Assembly (NCBI GenBank): GCA_003650585.1
Contig: QMQS01000061.1
Location: 1 to 5,818 of the forward strand
Direction: 5' to 3'
Source of the DNA: Candidatus Woesearchaeota archaeon
GTDB taxonomy: Archaea > Nanobdellota > Nanobdellia > Woesearchaeales > B29-G15
Length of the DNA: 5,818 nt
Below are positions 1 to 5,665 of this stretch, piece by piece. The position numbers were made by a program, and so were the translations under genes. Position 1 is the first letter of the stretch. Each line of letters starts with the position of its first letter. The notes under the pieces were generated by a model. The model ran no database searches. It saw nothing but the letters and a program-made list of their open reading frames with translations, and was not told the DNA's origin.

Positions 1-3000
1 GCATTTGTGCTATAATAAAGCAGCACAGAAGATATGCCTATGTTATCCATTACATCCACACTAACATTTATCGGGCTACCAAGCATAAACCGAGGAGATA
101 TTTGCAAGTTATTGAGGATAGGGGGTTGCATATCAACAGCAGGTTTTACAAAAGTGGCACTAAGAATAGTAAGATTCCAAACAGGATAAAAACTTGGTAT
201 TGTTATATTAATCGTATAGTTACCTAATGAGGTGACCGAATATTTCAATACGCTTTGATCCCAAACCCCTTCCTCTCCACTAGTGAGATTCTTGGCCTCT
301 TGTAAACTACCATTAACGTACACTTCATATCTTGGTTGAGGCAAATCGAACGTTATATTCTCGCCAGTGAAATAATCTATTTGGTTGTATCTAGTGTATC
401 TGTATAGGTAAGCTGAGTCATTACGAACCCTCATTAAAGGACCATCTGTCCTCAATATTCCATTGTCATAAATCACATTGACTGGTAAATAGGGGGGGTT
501 GCCAAACTCGACTCTGGCACTCTTAAGGGTGCTAGGATTAACCCCCCTGTAAATATCAGTTGAGCCAAACACTTCCATCATAGCGCTATCATAGAAATCT
601 TGTTCATAAAATGACTCCCCCTCAAGATAATTGAGATTCAAGTGGTATGAGAAGGACCAGTTGGTAGAATGTGCTTGAGGGGCATTATCATAGCCATAGA
701 CATAAAAGACTGTATTAAAGGGCACACCCAATCTCGTCCATTTGAGAGGGACATAAAACTCAAGCCCTGGTGGCTGAGGTGGCTCCCAATAGATTGTATT
801 GAAAATCCTCTTGGGTATACCGCCTGGGTAGCCAATCGTGAAATTGTAAACAGAAAGCTGCTCTGCAGTGTAATTCAATATGGTGGGTGTCGTGGCATTC
901 ACATTGTGAAGAACAAATCCAACCAAATAGTGGGTGTTAGGGGCTAAAAAAGGGGTCTCCGAGGTGTCAAATGGAGTAGCAAAATAACTTAGCAAAATAT
1001 CTGTAGAGAGGTTATGCTGGGGCTTGTCTGAAATGTAAACCAACTTTTGGGTTTGGTAGTCCCCTTCTAGTCTACTTTTCTGAAACACGAACTTCATCCA
1101 GTCAGAGCTACTATAGGTAATAAAGCCTTGAATCCAAGGGTATAGCTTTAATCCCTCGCCGTGTATTCCTGAGGTTTTAACACTGTATTCCCTCGCATCT
1201 GAAAGATTGAGAGTTATTACTGTGGTACTTAAAGGCTCAACTTCCACTTGCCCCATAAGGATGTAACTCAAGGAGGGGTCAGAATTATCGCCCAAGGCAT
1301 ACGCTGTATAATTACCTGAGGCCACTTCAAAAGTGTAAGTATCACCAATGAAATCAAGGTTTTGTAATGCCCAATTTTTTATGCCAAGGTTTTCATTATG
1401 AATGATAATGTCAGGTCTCAAGCTCGTGTTTCCTTTTACTCTCACAGTCAAAAAAGTCTTTCTTTCGAGACTAAAGGGTAGAAAATAGCTATTATTGTTT
1501 TCGAATATCCTAACTCTCCCAAACATAGCCCCACCCATCTCTGCTGTTAAATTGATTATCAGTAGCACATTAGTACTTTGGAATGCAGCAAGTGTAACCT
1601 GGGTTTCATTGAGAATTGCTACAGAATAATTGTTGCCCTCTTCATCTGTAATGGGGGTAACATTAAGTTTGAGTGTGAGGGAGGTGTTTCTAAGATTAAA
1701 TATTGTTATATCCCTAGAGAAATCTGAGCCAATGACTGTGCCAAAACCTATGCTCTGTGGCTCTGTATAAAAAGAGATGTTCAAAGCCTGTAAGAGGTTG
1801 ATTAACCCAGCTCCTTGCGTATTGGGAGAAAAGCCCAAGTCATTAGCTGAGAGCATCAAAATGGATTTGATCGCAGTGGGATTAAGCCCTCTTGCTTGCA
1901 GCAATAAAGCTGCTGCCCCTGCCACATGGGGGGTGGCCATAGAAGTGCCGCTGATTGCTACATGAGAGTCATCATAGCATTCCTCTGACTCCCATGCACT
2001 GTCCCATTGTGCTGCACATATCTTTACACCCGGGGCAACAACATCAGGTTTAATTCCCCCTATTGAGGTTGGACCCCTCGACGAGAATCTTGCAATTATA
2101 TCCTCACAGTAGCGCTCAACACCTAGCTGATGCGGCTTGCATGTTGCACCCACAGTTAGTGCCTTTCTTGCACACCCTGGAGACCGAATTGTTTCCTCCC
2201 ATGGTCCAGAATTTCCTGCTGCAACAACCACAACCACACCTGCATCAACTGCGGCATCCACTGCTTCAGAGAGTGGGTCGTCTGGGTCACCCCAGCCCCC
2301 TAGAGACATGCTAATAACATCCACATGGTCTGCATAGTCGCCATCTTGATTTGGATCAACAGCCCGTTGAATCCCAGAAATTACATCAGAGATATATCCA
2401 CCTCCTTCACTATCTAGGACTTTATAGCCATAGAGTTTTGCTTCTGGTGCTACGCCACGGAGACTTCCATTGCTAGCTGCTATTGCTGCGCAATGGGTGC
2501 CATGCCCATGATCATCCATGGGGTCATTGTCGTTGTTTACAAAATCATACCCTGCAACCACTTTGCAACCATCACCGAAGCAACCACCAAGGTCAGGGTG
2601 GGTGTAATCTATACCAGTGTCTATAATGGCTATGGTAATGTTCTCACCTGTAATGTTCCTCCCATCGCTATCCTTAAGCCCCCATAACCTAGAAGCATTT
2701 ATTATGTCAACTGAGTCCTCCAAAAGCACATGCACCTTCCTGTCTAAAAACACACGCTCAACCACATCAAGTTTGTTTAGTATATCAAGCACCTCAGGGG
2801 TTACCTCTGCCGCAACAGAGCCCACTAGTTCAAGCTCGTCAAAGTCAACAGAGATTATGTTTAGGGCTTTCTTGAGTTTAAAGATAAACTCCTCCTTTGC
2901 TCGCTCAAACTCCTCTTTGGGAACATGCTCAGCCAGCTCACTTGAGTTGGTCATATACTTTGAGAGATTAAGCTTGATGATAACAGGTATGCCCTCAGAT

Positions 3001-3818
3001 GTCTGATAACCCTCATGAATAAGATACTCGGTGTCTAGCAAAACACACTCCAGTTTATGTGAGTTGTACCTCTGGGCTAAGTTTTCTATTTCAGATTCTG
3101 TTTTGTTTATTATCTCACTCAAGTTAAAAGAGCCCATTCTGCCGTCTGAAGTTCCGAAATAAAAACTCTCGTTTATTGCAGACCTGGGAAGGAGTTGTGT
3201 AACAACACCCTTTTTGGAAGAAATAATCACCTTAATTAAGTTCCCAATGGTTACTGCACTGATATTGTAGTCTATTGATTTCCCCCTGGTGTTGGAATAT
3301 GAGCCCTTATCCAAGTGAGTGGGTGTTTCTTGAGTGAATATTGGGGTAGGGCTTACAATGGTGTATGAAATATTTGATACAAAAAGCGTGGTGTTCTCAA
3401 TCTCAAAACCCAAGCGGTAGTTTTGCTGAGACAGTCCATCTAAGGCGCAGGTTTCGAGACATAAATCTCTGAAATGCAATTGCGATTCGTTTGGAGTTTC
3501 ATTTAGGTAACTTACATCAAACAACAAATGCTTACTGGTATCGCTAATCAGAAAAACTCTGGCAATCCCACCTGGTTTGACCCAGCCACTGATTCCAACC
3601 TTGGTGAGATTACCCCGAAGCCCTATATCCCACAAATACTGGCTTGATTTGTTTAGGGTAACCCCAAGCTCCTTGATATACTCCTCGGAACTGCCACTGC
3701 TGGAGTTAATCGCTAGTGAAGCAACGCCAAACAGTAGAATACAGCTTAAGAACAATAAAGGAGCAATCCATTTTGGTTTTGCTTTATCACTACACCCCTC
3801 TTTTAATAAAAAACCCAT
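1..3818 (-). CDS. Large secreted subtilisin-family (S8) serine protease, C-terminus beyond the window
   Basis: An open frame of 1272 codons runs without a stop from the ATG at 3818 to the left edge. Residues 17-36 are hydrophobic after a Lys-containing N-terminus and end in SLA, so a signal peptide or anchor. Residues about 37-275 match no domain I know. Residues about 279-366 resemble an I9 propeptide (VIIKL, then VAAEVTPEVLDILNKL, then VVERVFLDRKV). The S8 domain spans about 390-679, with Asp400 (AIIDTGIDYTHPD), His439 (HGHGTHCA), oxyanion Asn536 (AAGNSGP) and Ser626 (SGTSMATPHVAG) all present; SSRGP and KPDVVAPG are also intact. HGTHC, with Cys443, is typical of proteinase K- and thermitase-like enzymes. 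The tail (680-1272) looks like beta-sandwich material, probably Fn3/ASH-like at about 683-790, and from 1229 reads like the start of an Ig-like domain (DMQPPI, then DNIGISSVLLYYS). By family it would hydrolyse peptide bonds outside the cell after propeptide removal; substrates are unknown. An in-frame GTG at 3830 is an alternative start; a TAG lies in frame just upstream at 3850. S8 call is very secure; tail architecture is inference. Confidence 0.96.
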   Translation of the reverse strand, partial: MGFLLKEGCSDKAKPKWIAPLLFLSCILLFGVASLAINSSSGSSEEYIKELGVTLNKSSQYLWDIGLRGNLTKVGISGWVKPGGIARVFLISDTSKHLLFDVSYLNETPNESQLHFRDLCLETCALDGLSQQNYRLGFEIENTTLFVSNISYTIVSPTPIFTQETPTHLDKGSYSNTRGKSIDYNISAVTIGNLIKVIISSKKGVVTQLLPRSAINESFYFGTSDGRMGSFNLSEIINKTESEIENLAQRYNSHKLECVLLDTEYLIHEGYQTSEGIPVIIKLNLSKYMTNSSELAEHVPKEEFERAKEEFIFKLKKALNIISVDFDELELVGSVAAEVTPEVLDILNKLDVVERVFLDRKVHVLLEDSVDIINASRLWGLKDSDGRNITGENITIAIIDTGIDYTHPDLGGCFGDGCKVVAGYDFVNNDNDPMDDHGHGTHCAAIAASNGSLRGVAPEAKLYGYKVLDSEGGGYISDVISGIQRAVDPNQDGDYADHVDVISMSLGGWGDPDDPLSEAVDAAVDAGVVVVVAAGNSGPWEETIRSPGCARKALTVGATCKPHQLGVERYCEDIIARFSSRGPTSIGGIKPDVVAPGVKICAAQWDSAWESEECYDDSHVAISGTSMATPHVAGAAALLLQARGLNPTAIKSILMLSANDLGFSPNTQGAGLINLLQALNISFYTEPQSIGFGTVIGSDFSRDITIFNLRNTSLTLKLNVTPITDEEGNNYSVAILNETQVTLAAFQSTNVLLIINLTAEMGGAMFGRVRIFENNNSYFLPFSLERKTFLTVRVKGNTSLRPDIIIHNENLGIKNWALQNLDFIGDTYTFEVASGNYTAYALGDNSDPSLSYILMGQVEVEPLSTTVITLNLSDAREYSVKTSGIHGEGLKLYPWIQGFITYSSSDWMKFVFQKSRLEGDYQTQKLVYISDKPQHNLSTDILLSYFATPFDTSETPFLAPNTHYLVGFVLHNVNATTPTILNYTAEQLSVYNFTIGYPGGIPKRIFNTIYWEPPQPPGLEFYVPLKWTRLGVPFNTVFYVYGYDNAPQAHSTNWSFSYHLNLNYLEGESFYEQDFYDSAMMEVFGSTDIYRGVNPSTLKSARVEFGNPPYLPVNVIYDNGILRTDGPLMRVRNDSAYLYRYTRYNQIDYFTGENITFDLPQPRYEVYVNGSLQEAKNLTSGEEGVWDQSVLKYSVTSLGNYTINITIPSFYPVWNLTILSATFVKPAVDMQPPILNNLQISPRFMLGSPINVSVDVMDNIGISSVLLYYSTN

Positions 3819-3821
3819 CCA

Positions 3822-3827
3822 ACCACC
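3822..3827 (-). promoter_or_regulatory. Possible Shine-Dalgarno of the protease gene
   Basis: GGTGGT lies 3 nt before the ATG at 3818 and can pair in part with the CACC core of the usual archaeal 16S rRNA tail. The spacing is short for an SD. It favours the ATG over the GTG at 3830, which lies just upstream of this motif. The 16S sequence is not in the window, so the pairing is assumed. Confidence 0.35.
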
Positions 3828-3859
3828 CACTTTTGTGAGGTGTAAAAGCTAGAGAAGAG

Positions 3860-3868
3860 TATATAAAA
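3860..3868 (-). promoter_or_regulatory. TATA box of the protease gene
   Basis: On the - strand TTTTATATA is preceded by GAAAA, a purine-rich stretch suitable as a BRE. Its first base is 50 bp before the protease ATG. Archaeal transcription normally starts about 25-27 bp downstream of the TATA centre, which predicts a start near 3838 and a leader of about 20 nt. The element lies directly after the pspC stop codon, so the protease can be transcribed independently of the upstream gene. Confidence 0.6.
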
Positions 3869-3872
3869 TTTT

Positions 3873-4292
3873 CTATTCCTCTGGGATGATAACCCAAGCA
3901 ATCGCATAAGCCAAAACACCAGTGCCGAGGCTCAGCATAGAAAAAAATGCCCACAGCAACCTTATTATAGTGGGGTCCACGCCTAAGTACTCACCTATAC
4001 CCCCACAAACACCTGCAATCATGCGGTTTTTCTTACTCCTCAAAAGCCTCTTACTCTTAAAGCCCTTCTGGTTGCTACTGTTCAATGTGCTTGAAAAAAT
4101 GAGATAAAGCATTGCACCAAATATGTTAAAAAGAAATACCACAAACACCCAGAAGAGTTTCTGTGGCGTGGAAAGCCTTGACAACAGTATGTCCATAAGC
4201 ACCCAAACTAAGAAGATTAGAGCAATCAACCCAAAAATAATAGCAAATATTACCCAACCCAAAACACCAAAAACCCAATTAAATACCCACAT
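3873..4292 (-). CDS. Membrane protein with PLDc_N-like module and C-terminal PspC domain
   Basis: The 139-residue product has three hydrophobic segments, about 9-31, 46-66 and 108-134. Residues 28-66 look like the PLDc_N membrane module (WVLMDILLS, then FNIFGAMLYLIF). Residues about 80-139 are a clear PspC domain: a basic run (KSKRLLRSKKNR), then MIAGVCGGIGEYLGVDPTIIR and a last helix ending in AWVIIPEE. In bacteria PspC belongs to the phage-shock envelope-stress response and binds PspA/PspB; in archaea the role of stand-alone PspC proteins is not settled. No pspA or pspB is visible here. The Lys/Arg-rich linker at 76-90 is probably cytoplasmic. The gene lies 25 bp after the kinase gene and 54 bp before the protease start, all on the same strand. 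The ATG at 4292 lies about 30 bp from a TATA-like element, which supports a leaderless start. The PspC call is strong; the PLDc_N assignment is moderate. Confidence 0.92.
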   Translation of the reverse strand: MWVFNWVFGVLGWVIFAIIFGLIALIFLVWVLMDILLSRLSTPQKLFWVFVVFLFNIFGAMLYLIFSSTLNSSNQKGFKSKRLLRSKKNRMIAGVCGGIGEYLGVDPTIIRLLWAFFSMLSLGTGVLAYAIAWVIIPEE

Positions 4293-4314
4293 TGTTTTTA
4301 GAAAGCCAAGCAGA

Positions 4315-4322
4315 GTTTTAAA
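4315..4322 (-). promoter_or_regulatory. TATA-like element of the PspC gene, overlapping the kinase stop codon
   Basis: TTTAAAAC on the - strand, preceded by AAAGG, begins 30 bp before the pspC ATG, the spacing expected for leaderless archaeal transcripts. It contains the TAA stop (4320-4318) of the kinase gene, so a coding end and a promoter may share the same bases. Because AT-rich stop regions mimic TATA boxes, read-through from the kinase gene remains possible. Confidence 0.45.
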
Positions 4323-4983
4323 CCTTTCTGATTCTTTGTGACAAATCAGGCAAAACCTCTTTTTCTACAATCTCAATAACTTGGTTCAATACTGCCCTCT
4401 GGGCAATCCTTGCCTCCTTATCATTCAATGGGATTCTGTCCAGCGGAGAATAAACATCAAACACTTTGGGAGTGTCAGTGTATTCCCTAAACTCCTCAAC
4501 CCCTGCAAGAATGGCTTGGTAGCACTCATCCCTCCACTCTGGATCCCCTTGCCTCCTTCCATCTTGCATCATCTCCCTTGTGGCAGGGAAGTTGTGTAGG
4601 AATATAATCAAATCACTAAGCTCTTGAGTCATGCGAATCCCCCAGATGCGCAAATGTGCCTTAATAACTGAGTCAGGGATTTTTTCTTTACGAGCAGCCC
4701 ACTGCCAGTAGCCAAAGGCATTATCCAAAAGTGTCCTATCAAGCACAAGCACATCAAAAACCCCATCAAGTCTAGAAATAAGCTCTCTTTGCTTTTCCAG
4801 AATCCATTGTTGCGATTCCACTGTTGAGCCCATCTGGGCTGGCATTGGGCAAGAATTCACTACCTCATCAATGACATAACAACTTATGCCATGTTGCTTT
4901 GTTAAGAACTTCTGTATATGGTGGCATGCTTCGGATTTGCCAACAAACTCACTGCCAATTACTGCAATTACATATGATTTCAT
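4318..4983 (-). CDS. P-loop nucleotide-kinase-like ATPase (AAA_28/NadR-like)
   Basis: The 221-residue product opens with a beta strand and a Walker A loop, GSEFVGKS at residues 10-17. A second strand leads to Asp39-Glu40 in VIDEVVNSCP, followed by QQWILEKQRELI at 58-69. VLVLDRTLLDN (78-88) carries a Walker B-like Asp82-Arg83 as in thymidylate/nucleoside kinases. An Arg-rich segment at 141-153 (DGRRQGDPEWRDE) could be the phosphate-binding lid. This order (GxxxxGKS, acidic E..xxCP, QxWI, DR..xDN) fits the AAA_28 group of small NTP-dependent kinases, which includes NadR-like and phage-type members; it may phosphorylate a nucleoside, nucleotide or related small molecule in the cytoplasm. The substrate cannot be read from the sequence. 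No TM or signal is present. It follows the helical-protein gene after 74 bp and has its own candidate promoter. The ATG at 4983 is the only sensible start, because the Walker A strand begins at residue 4. Confidence 0.85.
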   Translation of the reverse strand: MKSYVIAVIGSEFVGKSEACHHIQKFLTKQHGISCYVIDEVVNSCPMPAQMGSTVESQQWILEKQRELISRLDGVFDVLVLDRTLLDNAFGYWQWAARKEKIPDSVIKAHLRIWGIRMTQELSDLIIFLHNFPATREMMQDGRRQGDPEWRDECYQAILAGVEEFREYTDTPKVFDVYSPLDRIPLNDKEARIAQRAVLNQVIEIVEKEVLPDLSQRIRKV

Positions 4984-5024
4984 AATGCTAATGTTAAATC
5001 CCCCGCTTAGTTTAACAAGTTTAG

Positions 5025-5033
5025 GTTTAAATA
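5025..5033 (-). promoter_or_regulatory. TATA box of the kinase gene
   Basis: TATTTAAAC on the - strand follows an A-rich stretch and begins 50 bp before the kinase ATG, the same distance as at the protease gene. It predicts transcription from about 5003, within or beside a run of five G at 5004-5000, and a leader of about 20 nt. No good Shine-Dalgarno is visible in that leader. A weaker TTGTTAAAC at 5018-5010 would give a shorter leader. Confidence 0.5.
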
Positions 5034-5047
5034 ATTTTATTTTCTCG

Positions 5048-5053
5048 AAAAAA
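5048..5053 (-). terminator. Possible T-tract terminator of the helical-protein gene
   Basis: Six T in a row on the - strand begin 4 nt after the stop codon at 5058. Archaeal RNA polymerase often terminates at short T-tracts without a strong hairpin. A tiny TTTTC/GAAAA pairing is possible here but weak. The kinase promoter follows immediately, which fits separate transcription units. Confidence 0.3.
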
Positions 5054-5057
5054 TAGA

Positions 5058-5582
5058 TTAAAGAAACCTAAGTTTCTCTAAGTAATGCTCAACCTCTTCT
5101 TCCGGCATACCCAAGCTTCTCTTACCATCCCTTAAATTTCTCTGCAATTGCCAATAGTGGCTTCTAACTAATTGGATATACATCTCTAATTGTGTAGGAT
5201 GAGTGTGAATTGCGGTCAAAAGAGCTACTGTGGCATAGTATCTAACCCACGGATTTTCCTGGGGATTGTAAGCCACCTCCTCCGCCTTTTTGAAAACTTC
5301 ACTATGCTTGGTGCCCCAATACTGGCACTGACTAAAGAAGAGGGGTAAAATAGTGGTAGTATACCTCCTAACACTCTCATTATTGGAGCCGAGCCCTTTG
5401 GTAAAAAGTGAAAAAATTCCAGGGGTAGGAAAACCCTTGTATTCCTCTTCAAACACCTTAGAAAACTCAGGTATAACTTTGGATTCAATAGTGCTCCACT
5501 CCTCAAGTGCAGCCAAACCAACCCCAATTAGCACTATCTGTTCCATTCTGGAATAACCGAGCAACCCCATGCTTTGTTCCAT
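5058..5582 (-). CDS. Small helical protein of unknown function, possible HEAT-like repeats
   Basis: I do not recognise this 174-residue protein. It reads as almost wholly helical with no signal peptide or clear TM segment, although residues 15-26 are hydrophobic. Two segments resemble each other in the manner of HEAT/ARM helices: NESVRRYTTTILPLFF (68-83) and NPWVRYYATVALLTAI (110-125), each with a VRxY core. The C-terminal third is charged (QLQRNLRDGKRSLGMPEEEVEHYLEKL). HEAT-like folds usually mediate protein or nucleic-acid contacts, but no partner is indicated. Three in-frame starts exist: TTG at 5627, ATG at 5606 and ATG at 5582. I chose 5582 because a BRE/TATA element begins 32 bp upstream, matching the S8e promoter geometry; the other two starts lie inside or upstream of that element. 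An upstream start would need the element at 5645-5635 instead. The gene diverges from S8e across 83 bp. Confidence 0.7.
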   Translation of the reverse strand: MEQSMGLLGYSRMEQIVLIGVGLAALEEWSTIESKVIPEFSKVFEEEYKGFPTPGIFSLFTKGLGSNNESVRRYTTTILPLFFSQCQYWGTKHSEVFKKAEEVAYNPQENPWVRYYATVALLTAIHTHPTQLEMYIQLVRSHYWQLQRNLRDGKRSLGMPEEEVEHYLEKLRFL

Positions 5583-5603
5583 GTTGTTATTAGAAAAAAG
5601 TAA

Positions 5604-5618
5604 CATTTTAAAAAGTTT
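5604..5618 (-). promoter_or_regulatory. BRE/TATA promoter of the helical-protein gene
   Basis: On the - strand AAACTTTTTAAAATG combines a purine-rich BRE-like start with a TATA core whose first T is at 5614. That is 32 bp before the ATG at 5582, predicting a leaderless or nearly leaderless mRNA. The first 12 bases are identical to those of the S8e promoter in the opposite direction. Confidence 0.55.
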
Positions 5619-5643
5619 ACCCTTCAATAAAAAACTTTTTAAA
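5607..5643. repeat. 12-bp perfect inverted repeat made of two facing promoter elements
   Basis: TTTAAAAAGTTT at 5607-5618 is the exact reverse complement of AAACTTTTTAAA at 5632-5643, with 13 bp between them. Each arm is the BRE/TATA element of one of the two diverging genes. The repeat is therefore best read as a symmetric bidirectional promoter rather than a hairpin terminator or mobile-element end. Confidence 0.7.
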
Positions 5644-5645
5644 TA
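5632..5645 (+). promoter_or_regulatory. BRE/TATA promoter of ribosomal protein S8e
   Basis: AAACTTTTTAAATA has its TATA core starting at 5636, 30 bp before the S8e ATG. Transcription should begin at or within a few bases of the start codon, giving a leaderless mRNA; no Shine-Dalgarno is visible in the 20 bases before the ATG. The core is nearly symmetric, so weak transcription in the other direction is conceivable. Confidence 0.65.
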
Positions 5646-5665
5646 GGGGCTAGTTGCTAAATTGC

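Noticed and set aside
638..947. Short open frames on both strands (669-947 +, 638-835 -)
   Set aside because: Both are out of frame with, or antisense to, the continuous protease frame, and neither has a motif or promoter.
2063..2337. Two overlapping + strand frames rich in Pro, Thr and His
   Set aside because: They are antisense to the conserved S8 region around Asn536, and their composition is a mirror of Ala/Gly/Val codons.
2617..3006. 129-codon Ser-rich open frame on the + strand
   Set aside because: It lies opposite the protease propeptide and start of the S8 domain. Its Ser/Thr runs are what the complement of Glu/Lys/Leu codons yields, and the - strand reading has clear domain motifs.
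3741..3749. Possible lipobox LSC at residues 24-26 of the protease
   Set aside because: The Cys lies in the middle of the hydrophobic stretch, with about ten more hydrophobic residues after it, and the SLA site at its end fits signal peptidase I better.
1..3818. Frameshift or premature stop in the protease, suggested by the absence of a bounded open frame there
   Set aside because: Reading the - strand codon by codon from 3818 to 3 gives one uninterrupted frame with all catalytic motifs in phase; it is simply cut by the window edge.
3577..3852. 91-codon + strand frame near the protease start
   Set aside because: It is antisense to the signal segment and first residues of the protease and overlaps its promoter; no family resemblance.
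5225..5556. Open frames overlapping the helical-protein gene (5225-5527 -, 5353-5556 +)
   Set aside because: They are alternative frames of the 5582-5058 gene. That gene has the promoter and a better protein-like composition.
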